A stretch of 64,000 bases of DNA from Poronia punctata (Eukaryota; Ascomycota; Sordariomycetes; Xylariales; Xylariaceae), in NCBI GenBank assembly GCA_022579005.1, contig MU401479.1, positions 193,297 to 257,296 of the forward strand. Direction: 5' to 3'. The position numbers and the translations under genes are program-made. The notes beneath the pieces are model-generated. The model was not told the origin of the DNA. It saw nothing but the letters and a program-made list of their open reading frames with translations, and did no database searches. Each line of letters opens with the position of its first letter. Position 1 is the first letter of the stretch. This document shows positions 47,280 through 58,000 of this stretch, piece by piece.

Positions 47280-48824
47280 ATGCCCATGGCTTCCTCGGCC
47301 GGCGTTTCTCGGTTTTCGGATGTTCGTGCGCAGGCCGAATCTTACGATAAAGAGGACAGTTTGCGTCATCTGAGAGACGAATTTAACATACCAACCAAGG
47401 CCGACGTCAAGAGAAAGACGCTTCCGCCGGGCGGTGAGCTATAACTGCCACTCCCAGAGGTGCCCTCGAGGGGTAACTGAACAATTCCCGTAGATCGTAA
47501 CAACAACGTACATGTCGATGAAACAACGCCATGCACTTACTTATGTGGAAACTCCCTTGGAGTACAGCCGAAGAGGACGGTGACCCGGATCCAGCAATAT
47601 CTTGCGACATGGGCAACGCAAGGTGTACAGGGACATTTCAAACCACTTCAGGACTCCCCTCTACCCACATGGCTCGACGTAGATCATCGGGCCGCCAAAA
47701 TGATGGCTCCCGTGGTCGGGGCGGAAGAGACCGAAGTCGTCGTCATGCAGACCTTGACCGCAAACCTTCACTTATTGATGTCTGCATTCTACCGCCCAGA
47801 CCCTAATGGTCGCCACAAGATCATTCTAGAAAGCAAGGCGTTTCCGAGCGACCATGTAGGTACCACCTAGCATAGAATGCGGACTATGTGTGCTAAGATG
47901 TCATGATAGTTTGCTGTCTTGAGCCAGATCAGAAATCATGGTCTGTCTCCGGAAAGCTCTATGGTCACCATAGAGTCCCCTTTCTCCGAGTATCCTGCTA
48001 TCAGTACCTACGAAATTCAGGCCCTGATATCGAAGCACGCCACAGATACGGCACTCATCCTATTGCCAGGGGTTCAATATTATACCGGCCAGCTTCTCGA
48101 TATCCCGACTATAACAGCTTATGCTCGCAAGCATGGCATCTTTATCATTTGGGATCTAGCACATGCCGTCGGCAATGTACCCCTTTCACTCCATGACTGG
48201 GACGTAGACGCCGCCGCATGGTGTACGTACAAATACCTAAACGGCGGGCCAGGTTGTATAGGGGGCGCGTTTGTGCACTCACGGAACACCCCGGACCCGA
48301 CTACGGCTTCGGACAATGCAACCCAGGATCGCCGGTTATTAGGCTGGTGGGGGAACGATAAAGCCAGCCGATTCCGGATGGCCAACAGTTTCGAGCCTGT
48401 CAAAGGAGCCGCCGGATTCCAGTTAAGTAATCCTAGCGTACTTGACATCACAAGTCTCACCGCATCACTTGAGGTTTTTGAGCTTGCCGGGGGCATGGTC
48501 CCTTTGCGAGAGAAATCAAAGCGTTTGACGGCGTTCTTGGAGAAGTGTCTCTCATCCATGTCAGAAGACGCAAAGGAGCTCTTCCAATGCATCACACCGC
48601 CCGACCCTGACCAGCGTGGCGCTCAACTCAGTCTACTACTAAAAGACGGGTTGTTGGATGCCACAATGCGCAGTCTCGAAGAAAATGGCGTCATCGTAGA
48701 TGAGAGGAGACCAAACGTCATCAGGGTCGCACCTGCACCTCTGTACAACACGTTCACTGACTGTGTGGACTTTGTTGAAACCTTCGAAACAGCTCTGCTG
48801 GCTGCACAGAAAACAAACCGATAG
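47280..48824 (+). CDS. bna5: Kynureninase (PLP-dependent)
   Basis: 476-aa cytosolic enzyme of tryptophan catabolism; it cleaves kynurenine or 3-hydroxykynurenine to anthranilate or 3-hydroxyanthranilate and alanine, feeding NAD+ synthesis. Exons 47280-47433, 47494-47855 and 47910-48824 (introns 60 and 54 nt, donors GTGAGC and GTAGGT). The joined frame shows [12 protein letters not shown], a fold-type I transaminase start, then [21 protein letters not shown] (joined to [11 protein letters not shown] across intron 2), the cofactor-binding WDLAHAVGN (Asp254) and the Schiff-base lysine Lys280 in [11 protein letters not shown]. Length and motif order fit the family. A second in-frame ATG two codons on (MASSAGVS) could be the real start. 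No other kynurenine-pathway genes are adjacent. Confidence 0.95.
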
Positions 48825-50865
48825 AAAGGACAGGCTTTTCATTTTTACTACTAGAATTCTTTCCAGAAAAGATTAGACGATTACCAGACTCTTGTCAAAA
48901 GTACGTCCCGGGCTCCGGGGCTAGCATTGCGTTTTGTTTTCCAAACGTACACGTACACGCACACGCACACGCACATCGCGGTCTTCTCGGGTATTCCCTG
49001 TCCAACACACGGGCTGTGCTTCTAATGATTAGCCTAATATAAGAGCCCGGAAAACAAGTGCTAAGGTAAATTAAAATGAACAAACATCTGGTCTATCTGG
49101 CGCCTTCACGGTGTTTAAATAGGTACGTATTTTATCTAACTAAATCTACGACTTTGTAATATATTCACCATCGGCACCTGTCCAACAAGTTCTAATCCAG
49201 GGGGCTAGGGCGCGCTGCAACTAGGTACCTAGTTGAAAGGTTCGGATTTGCGCCAAGTCCTTTGCAGTCCAATCAGAAGGACTCTCAGTGCCAAAAACGT
49301 TGAACTTCTAGACTACAGGGGCACGAGGGGGTGTCGCAATCTTGATACAGGTGACAGTTACTACATACTATGACGTATGGCATTGTCCCCGAGCAACGTT
49401 GGTGAATGGGAAGCAACACCCTAGGAACTTGGTCATCACCTGTAGTACTACGTATTAGCCATTGCACACCAATATCCCATATAAATCCTATGCAAAACTT
49501 ACCAATATTACCAATACACATAATCAAATCCTACTTACCTACTACATACTATAAACATCACATCATCACGAAGGAAGAGCAGCAAAGGTATATACCTAAG
49601 TACAATTTCTAATTACAGCCCACAACATCAGAGAAGACTGACGACGATCTACTCTCTAGAGAAAACATCAACCACCTTACCGCATTTCACCGCCTCATAT
49701 TCGACTCAGGATGCCATTCTTCTACCACAAGGGCGTAGGCACCCGACACGTCGGCACGAGCGTAAACGCTAGTCGCCACGGTGTTCACCGGGGACCATGG
49801 CGATTCGTACGTGCCCTAATTCCAGTTCCTTGAATTGGGCACTGACACTGGCGATTTTAGTCCTTTGGCAGATTCAACTGTTTCCGCTAAAAACAATCTC
49901 TACCGACATCACCTGTCGATCCGAGAGCTATGCTGTGGCATCAGTGTTGTGGACTCCAACGGGCCAACGATGTTCTATACCACGATTTCATTTCTACGAG
50001 CAACAATCCGATTTGGCTTTCGGTAGAGGCTACTTGAACTTGAGAATGCCGCGGTAGACGAGTCCCCTTGTGCGAATATCCATCTGTGGGTAACCTTGCC
50101 TACCAAGATGGAGACACGCTGTCAGGGAATAGGGTATTTTTGGGAGTTACGGTTTGAGGGAATGATGGATCATGACGGCGTAACAGGTTTTCGTTGCGCC
50201 TTTCTTTACTTGTACGATACCTGATGATTTGCATTTCGCGCTCTGGTGCAGGGAAGAGGAGGATTCCCGCTATTGTTAGATGAGGGTACACCCTATGAAC
50301 ATTAATACAACTTGAATTCTCTTCATATCTTAGGATAATATCTTTCCGGAAAGGAGCGAAAGAATGTGTAAGCCATCCATTATGTAAAAGCAGTTTGGAG
50401 TGAATATGCCTCTATACTTTGTCATTACGAGTACGTACGAGTGAGTAGTCTAGATGGTAAATCTTCAAGTATGCCAGTGTAGAAAGTAAGTGGGGCAGCT
50501 AGTTTACAAGTACAGGGGTAGGTATATTATACATCGAAGTCGATTATCACCCCGCACTAACGTAGGTAGTAATATGGAGTCTACCTGGTCGGTGATTGAG
50601 TAATCAATCTTCTAGAGAACTCCAACCCTCCCCATCAAAATTTCGAGACGCGCCAGTAGCCAAAGCTATTCGCAGCCCAATGGTTTCTTCTAGATACTCA
50701 AGTAATAGTACATGATCAACTCACAATAATAATGTGGTAAGTAGTAACTTGCCCATTCCTGTGCTTTGTACGAGTAACAAGTAAAGGGGAAAAAAAGCTA
50801 TAACTAACAACAACTTATAAAAAAAGCAAACACATCCTAAACGCTCAAGTAGCGATACGATCGCC
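48825..50865. other. Intergenic region
   Basis: About 2 kb with no supported gene. An imperfect CACACG/ACGCAC repeat lies at about 48948-48976. Octamers lie near 50428 and 50768. It should include the promoter of the following zinc-finger gene. Confidence 0.55.
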
Positions 50866-51264
50866 ATGCTGTACGTCCAACTTTCCAAACCCAAACCCAA
50901 AACCCAAACCACTTTTGACTTTTTTACTTACGCAAATCAAGGCAAGAAATGGTTCGACTGCGCCGAATGCCACCACGAGCAAGAATCCCACCAACTGCAG
51001 GAATCGCTAGAGATGACGTTCGCGTGCAAGAAGTGTCGGAAATGTTTCCGCAAGGACGCGCAGGAGTTCGAGGAGGCCGACGAGTACTGCCCGCACTGCG
51101 ATAACCACTTCGTTCTCGAGGCCGTCACGCCGAAACCGGCGCTGCGGGTCGAGGGCGAGGACGCCCGTGTCGATAATCGCATGTTGAAAGACGATCGTGT
51201 CAAAGGGAAGGACGATCCGAGGTCGATATTTGATTTGCAGCCAGAGGATCATATGTTGGGTTGA
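50866..51264 (+). CDS. Small CHY-like zinc-binding protein
   Basis: 132-aa frame with a distinctive metal-binding pattern: WFDCAECHHEQESH, then FACKKCRKCFRKD, then EYCPHCDNHF. The C-x2-C-H-x-E-x2-H part and the paired cysteines resemble the C-terminal half of CHY zinc fingers, as in Hot13, which helps mitochondrial intermembrane-space assembly. The rest is charged and probably disordered. The first ATG gives a Lys/Pro-rich leader without obvious targeting. The strong local coding signal is confined to about residues 27-90, and the gene may be truncated relative to longer fungal proteins that carry this module. No joining to an upstream exon kept the frame. I am fairly sure of the metal-binding motif but not of the function. 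Confidence 0.72.
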   Translation: MLYVQLSKPKPKTQTTFDFFTYANQGKKWFDCAECHHEQESHQLQESLEMTFACKKCRKCFRKDAQEFEEADEYCPHCDNHFVLEAVTPKPALRVEGEDARVDNRMLKDDRVKGKDDPRSIFDLQPEDHMLG

Positions 51265-51649
51265 TTCTGATTGAGGGCGAAGTAGCTGTGGTTGCGAAGA
51301 GGAAGAAAGAAAAAAGGATATTGGAGATGGAGAGGTGGAAAGTGGAAAGTGGAAAGTGGAAAGTGGAAAGTGGAAAGGGGGATAGCAATTAGGAGGTGGG
51401 AGGGTATGATATCTCCGGAGCGACTGAACTTCTTACGATACCACATGTTTTAGACATCACGAGACCAATGACACAAAATCAAGTAAACTCCATTTGGAAG
51501 CGACACAATAGAAAAAGCAATCTGGGAGGTCGGGCGAGTCGTTATTGGTACATCTATATTGTCAAGGGTGGTCTACCAAGAGCCTTTTTCCTTGCTAGTT
51601 CTACCGCTTTCGTTACCCGCTACCTAACCCATCGTAACCAAATACTGAC
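51265..51649. other. Convergent spacer with heptamer tandem repeat
   Basis: Lies between the convergent zinc-finger gene (+) and proteasome alpha4 (-). Apart from the TGGAAAG repeat listed separately, nothing recognisable is present. Confidence 0.65.
51336..51377. repeat. TGGAAAG heptamer, six tandem copies
   Basis: Six perfect copies of a 7-base unit in the spacer between two convergent genes. Confidence 0.95.
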
Positions 51650-52711
51650 TTAGTCGCTACCACCCTCCCGCTCGCGGGTCAGGATGGCTGCGCTTCCCGT
51701 GCCGGGCGTCCGGCCGGTCTTCTTCTTCGCGGCCTCCTCCTGCTTCTCTTGCTCGATGGTCTTGACATAAGTCTCGATATCCTCGACTGGTAGCATCTCT
51801 ATGGTCTTGCCTGGCGCCATGATAGCGATTTCGATGTTTTTAGCACCCGTTTGTACTACTTCTAGTAGTGACTTGATGGCTAATCGGATTGTGGCCTCGC
51901 GATCCATATCTTCCCCGTAGTTTCGCTCTAAGAACTCCCGCACAGTCTTGCTAGATCGTCCGATCGCATTCGCTTTCCTACTTCATCGTTAGCTAACCAT
52001 GGGTGTATCCTATGTAACTGAACATCCGAGAAGATGTTAACGCACCATGCCGAGTAGATGCCACTAGGTTCTGTCTGGTAGAGCCTGGGCACAGTACTGC
52101 CTTTATCAAATCCAACGACCATGGTGCTGATGCCGAACGGCCGAACACCACCACTCTGTGTGTATCGTTGTTGTACACCGGCAATGTATTTCGTAATATA
52201 CTCGATCGTGACCGGGTCCTCCACTGTTAGCCGATGTGACTGCGCCTCTAGACGGGCCTTGTCGACCAAGATACGGGCATCGGCATTCAGACCGGCAAAC
52301 GCGAGGCATACGTGTGTGTCGACGAGGCCGATCTTCGAAGGTGTGATGCGGGTATCTTGCAGTTTCATCGCCGATCTCTTCTCGCACCCAAGCACGACGA
52401 TATCCTTGCCCTTGACGCCAACGGCGCAGGTACCTGGGGGAGCGGTTCCATTAGATCATTGATTCCATGGGGTCGCATGGCGGGGAACACGTTGGGGTTC
52501 TTCTACCTCTCTTGACTGCTTCGCCGGCATATTCTACCTGGAAAACGTGTCCATCGGGACTGTTGGTGAATTAGAATGTTGACTTAGATCGGTTTGTACG
52601 CGCGGGATGCTAACCTGAACACTGTGAGCAGTGACGATTAGTTGAGTATGTGTGTGACGGGTCCAGGAATCAAAGCATACCTGAGAGAGCTCTATCGTAA
52701 CCTGAAGCCAT
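51650..52711 (-). CDS. pre6: 20S proteasome subunit alpha4
   Basis: 268-aa alpha subunit of the proteasome core. Five exons: 52711-52681, 52621-52615 (7 nt), 52559-52507, 52433-52046 and 51977-51650, with introns of 59, 55, 73 and 68 nt. Joined, the N-terminus reads [17 protein letters not shown], the alpha-subunit signature that gates the channel, then [16 protein letters not shown] and [56 protein letters not shown] is typical of alpha4 (yeast Pre6, human PSMA7). The C-terminus is [17 protein letters not shown], a charged tail. The microexon TGTTCAG supplies part of the SVFS segment, so skipping it would break the frame and the gate. The identification is firm; the microexon is supported by frame and by the recovered signature. 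Confidence 0.95.
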
Positions 52712-53382
52712 GACTACAGGCCTATTATGAAATTTGAAGGCGTCAAAGAGAATAAATTGCAATCAAGGGTGGCGGAGGTGCTATGGGCGGAAAGTTTACG
52801 ACGATGGGGTTTGGGAACTTTGGATGGTACGTTCACTGGCAAGGCTGCCAGAAGTTACGAAGCTTCCCAGAAAGCAACCAGCTGAGGAGCTCCCAGTTCT
52901 CAGTGTATGTACCTGGTACTTGCGAACGTCAGACAGGTGCGATGCTACAGCCTAGGACTAGGACCTAGGTAGCCTCCTCTGGTTACAGCACTGTCAATAG
53001 GCACCTCGATAGGAGCTTTAGCCACGTGCACAGCCACAACATACCGACGAACCTACGAGTAAACCTAGCCACCTAGCCCGTCACAGGCTCACAGGCTCAC
53101 AGCTCGCCTTGGGAAACTTTTGAGTCTTGACTCTTGAATGTAATGAATGTGAATCTGAAGCACTTGATCTCAAAAACATGCTGTTTAGTAACATTATTAT
53201 TCCGCAATACTAAAGGTAGGTAGTACAATTACCGCTCTGTTGCTTGGCTTACATCTACACTTATACTTTACAATGATTATAATCTATGCTGTACGCCGCA
53301 GAAGCCCTGGCACCTGCTTCGCCTTGTCTGAAAAGGTGCAGTCCTGCTGCGACCTCATGATACAATATTATACTCGTACACC
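52712..53382. other. Spacer upstream of proteasome alpha4
   Basis: About 670 bases with no coding frame I support. It should hold the alpha4 promoter and the 3' end of the Zn2Cys6 gene, both on the - strand. One TACGAGTA octamer lies near 53053. Confidence 0.55.
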
Positions 53383-55017
53383 TTATGCGATCTGCTTCCC
53401 TCCGCTCCATTGTTTCCCCTCTAACCAGGTGCTCATCTCCTGGCTACGTATTTCCCACCTTTGCCTGTAATCTTCAACCCATAAGCTCTCCAGCTCACAG
53501 AGGCCATGGGTCATCATGTCATTGTAAAACTCACTCACGATCCATACCGGAGCCAATAGGAGATCGGGCTGAGTTGTAGTTTGGAGAGCAAAATCTAGGG
53601 ACCGGCACACCAGTGCAGCCAGCTTTCTCGTCTCACTCGGATGGTATTTTCGTGGGTCAAGATTTGAATTCGAAATCGGTGCTACATCGGGGCTGTCCAG
53701 GTGGATCTTAAGCAGCACGTATACACACTGGTGGAAGCTTGTGAGGACTGCCCAATAATAAAGATGCGCGAGACACAGCAAGGGACTGGCAAAGCTCAGT
53801 GGCTCGTTGAACGGTATGTATTGGACGTTTTCCGTGGGCCCTGATCTCCAATAGGGCGCACTTGACGACCGAGTCCTCAGACTGAACCAGATGTCGAACT
53901 GAGCCTCGACGCTTGCACAATGCTCCAATAGTTCTCGCGCCAGTGACTGCCTGTCGAGACTATGGCCGGGTTGCGCGATAATGGCATCGGCCCGCGAATA
54001 GATGGATGGCAAAAGAACAACAATGTCAAGCAACTCGTCGAAACAGGTTCGTGGATGCTGTTCGTAGGGCACAACAGTCCATTCAGGGTTGCATAGATAG
54101 GTTGGCTGACGATTGAGCAGAGCAGCCCATACCTAGCGCTTCGGTTAGCAAGAGGAGGGCAAGATGTTGGTGGACTTGGCTCACTTACAGCGCTTGGTCT
54201 ATAGACTCGTGTGAAAAAATGATGCGCCGGGAAAGTTTGGTACGCGGCAGGACCAGCCTCGCGTATAGAATCTGAGAGGACTGACATATTGTTCCATGCA
54301 GGCTCGCTATGGTACATGGTCGAAGAGTTTTGCTATATGCTCGGTCAGTATCTGGATGACCAAGTATAGTCGTCGCTGCACTTACTTGATACAAGAACAG
54401 GCATATGCCTTCGACGGGTTCTTGAGAACCAACCCTAGCAGCGGGCCATTGGAAAAAGTAAGAAGACTTCATATTGAAGTTTTCTTGGACAAATGTCGGG
54501 CTAACATCGAGCGGTTGAGCATCAAGCAGCGATAATGATAGACCGGGACGCTGAGATGAGTGACTCTTGTGTCTAATGGCAGTTTCCAGGTCTGCATGTC
54601 GCGCAAATATTCGAACAAGGCATGGGCCGTGCTGTGAGTCCAGTAACACAGTCTCGTCCCATCCCGGCCTTGATGGCTCGACGGCTGCCAGCCATTCGGG
54701 TTCCTCGACTCTTTCGGATTCAGCGGTTGGTTGTGCCGCCCTCGTCTGCGAAGGGTTTCGTGGTGGATGAGACCCTACTCTCCCCCTATCGTTCTGGGTC
54801 CCGACGATGAAGACGGTTTCCCGTTCATATCCACCGCACTCGCGGTTATAGTCTGTACATTTTCTACAGAATGGCCTCGTATTATCACACTTCACCCTGC
54901 GAGCCCGGCATGTGTTGCAGCCTTCATCAAGTCAGCTAGTCCCGGATATGAGGCATAGGATACCGAGCAAGCAATGCTTGGGGACATACCCTTATATTTC
55001 CCAGCAACACCAACCAT
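53383..55017 (-). CDS. Zn2Cys6 fungal-type transcription factor
   Basis: 485-aa predicted DNA-binding regulator from exons 55017-54990 (28 nt), 54921-54386, 54332-54189 and 54132-53383 (introns 68, 53 and 56 nt). The joined start MVGVAGKYKGCNTCRARRVKC continues to DNTRPFCRKCTDYNREC: the binuclear cluster is C11, C14, C21, C28, C31 and C38 with spacing C-x2-C-x6-C-x6-C-x2-C-x6-C. Intron 1 falls directly before the first cysteine, a position I recall in other members. The remainder is a helical region of about 400 residues resembling the fungal-specific transcription-factor domain 2 class. Targets cannot be inferred; neither neighbour suggests a dedicated pathway. An alternative ATG at 54895 would remove three of the six cysteines and is rejected. 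Confidence 0.88.
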
Positions 55018-58000
55018 CTCGCTTGCGATGCACTACAAATAATGTAGCGTATTCCGGAGAATTCTTGACGCCGAGGTTCTGTAGATATCGTATCGAGTAG
55101 GTAGGACCTCTAGGCAACGTCTGAATTCCTTCGCAGAATGGCAACCGGAACCGCGTCGTCGTTCACGAAGTTAGTCATGGAGAACCTCGACTCGCAATGC
55201 CAATTCATTATTTCTACGGGAAATGATGTTCTTCATATACTACAAAGGAGAGGCTTCTCGGCACTATTTTCATTCAATTCTCGTAGCAGTACAACCGCAG
55301 CCCGTCCAATCATGGCCAATACGACACCAGGGTCGTAGGAGAAGCCAAATGACATGCCGTCGCGAGGCTGGTCTGATCATCTTTCCATGCGCTACTACGA
55401 AGCAGAGAGTCGTTATCACGAGAAACTGTGGCACCTCACCCTGGACCTAACTCGGAGGAGCCCCGTCCCTGGTTAGCCTATTCGCGTCTGATCCGCCCTA
55501 CGGAGCTATCCGCAATATGGGGTAAGAGTTCGCTTAGTAAGTATACGGCAAAGTTTCAAGCCGCACGCTGAACCTCTCAAGGGGACTAGGTAGTAGGTGG
55601 AATATACGCTTTTCATACAAGGCTACTTCTCGTCTACTAGGTTAGCGAGGATGACGTCTTGACGTGTTTTTTTGAGATTCTCGGGGAATTATGCTAGGAG
55701 CTTCAGTCGGATCCACACACCAGCCCTTGTCGGTTGTAGTTTGGGGCTTTCGTATTGATGGCAGATGGGCAACTGAGGAAGAGGATACGAAACGGCCGCC
55801 ATCTAATGAGCGTCCCCACCCCTGCATGGGATCCGACGCCTTACCCTGACGGTGTTGCGATCTGACAAGACTAAACCCTACTAGATCCCTCAAGCCGATC
55901 CCGCTACGGTTCCCTTGCTATATTTCCTATCAATGGCCCCTTGTCTTCTTGCCATATATCTATCGCGCTTAGACTAGACAGACAAAGTGCCAAGTGCGCG
56001 CCCCCGTATTCAGGAAGTTGTTCTTTAGCGCGGTCTCACTCCCGTATTGCTTCGGCGCCTGGGAAAGAAAATCGGGGGCTATAGAATATAAATGGAACTG
56101 GCATGGAACCATATTAAGCTGAATATGGGTAGTAAAGGTGTTTTTTCAGCTTACCCAGGGCGGCGTTTTCGACGCTCGACACCCCCCAATTCAATAACGT
56201 ATGTATGTAGGGTGGTATCGTACTAGGTACCTAGTCTAAGGACTTCGCCTAAATCAGTGAAGGCAGTATACCCAATGGGGTGGTAATACGCTACAATAAG
56301 CTTACCTGTTCTCAGGATATGTGCAGCCAAGATAGGCCAATGCCGAGGAGTTCTTCTATTCTTTTTCTTCCCAACTTCTCGTGTGAGTGGGAGTTTAAAG
56401 ACGGGGCAGGGGGCTATGTAAGCTTGATGGCGAGATCCCGTCTTCCTGCAACTTAACCTTACGTGCGTAGATAGGTCCCCGCGCACAACATGCAACATCA
56501 ATTGTGTCCTTGTGAAACAGAGCTCGTGCCAAGGTTCGTGATTGTGCCTTGCGTACTACCATGCCTACCATACCTACCAGGACGATGTGGTATCCATATC
56601 AAGACTCTGATTGGAGAATAAGCGCCATGACGTTATCTACCTTCGACCAAAAAGCGAAAATAATAGGGAAGGAGCCAATGAAAAATCTTGGAAACTGCTA
56701 TTTCTATATAAAAATTCCAACCTTGGCATGCATAGTAGAGGTTTGGAGCCAATCCGCGGCCATGGCGTTCTTACCTATTGTGGTTGCTGTTCCGCTGTCT
56801 CCTTGGTCCTTCTTCAAGACGAAACTGCTACTCTACATAGAGGTAGTCAGATCCAATCTTACCATTGGCACCTGTATAGTAGGTATGTGTTCGTATGTTC
56901 TCATAGTTAGCTCCGTACCTTATTCACTCGTCTTCTTGCTCAGCCTCCATCCAGTTCCGGCTATAGCATTAGCGATGGACTCAAAAACGGAGGCAGCTAC
57001 GGGCCTACGGCAGCCGGCCGGCTACGATCTACCGACTAGGTACTCCAATCTTGCAACCCAGAAACGTGGCTAGGCCATCCGCAATGAAATATCCGGGCAG
57101 CTGCTAACTTGCCTTGTGATTGCATCTTTCGAACATATCTACAATCCTCTGCTTCACACATACGTTACAATAAATATGCCTATCGTACGGCACAGACGAC
57201 CGTCCCCTGCCAGTGATCCCGTCGAGCTGTTCCCGACTTGCAGTTACATTTTAAGTACACATGGCGTACAGCACGCTTGCAACTATTTCATCGCACGTCG
57301 TCCGAGTCCGCAGATTTGCCACAAATGAGCCTCGACGAACTTTGACCATCTCTTTTCAGCTTACATCGCCACGCTAACTCGCAAGGGGTCATACAAACAA
57401 CGTTTCCAATATCTGCAATTAATTGCCCCCTCTGAAATACCACAGGCTAATAATGACTGACCATATTGCAGAGTGTAGTCGCAGGCAATAGGATACCTAT
57501 GTCAGGACCGTAAAGGACTCCATACAAGGAAAGCCGCGCCACGAGGATTAATTCCCAGCCCATGACGACAACTGGCCAGCGAAATATGGACAGGTCATTC
57601 TGTATCTTCGCCATCCCGATATTAGCTTCAGGACAAGCTACCGAAAGGTTCTACACGGCATGTAGCGAGGCCGACAATCTTTTCAATTTTGCTGTGGAAC
57701 TAACTTGCACTGCTGATGCATGAACTCCATACAAGGCCCGGTTCTAGAACCGTCACCATCTCTCCAATTCTGAAATGTAAGCAGAGCTGGTTAGCTTAAT
57801 GTCTCGTGATTGCAGAAAGGGGGATTAATTGAATCAAGACGTCGGGAGACGTCCGGTCACCCCTCTTTCCAGCAGGCCCAAGAAGACATCGAAAATATCC
57901 ATCTAGGCGGATCTACGATATATCACCGGCACGGGTGCTGCGTCTACACAGTCAGTGGCCGATCGTCGAGCTGCCGCGTCGTCAGCGTGGCAGTTCTCCT

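Noticed and set aside
47280..48824. Kynurenine-pathway or secondary-metabolite gene cluster around kynureninase
   Set aside because: The neighbours are housekeeping genes with no polyketide synthase, peptide synthetase, terpene cyclase or other NAD-pathway gene.
56549..57073. 174-codon + strand ORF in the gene-free interval
   Set aside because: One frame of this length is expected by chance in the window. It shows no signal peptide, family motif or intron structure.
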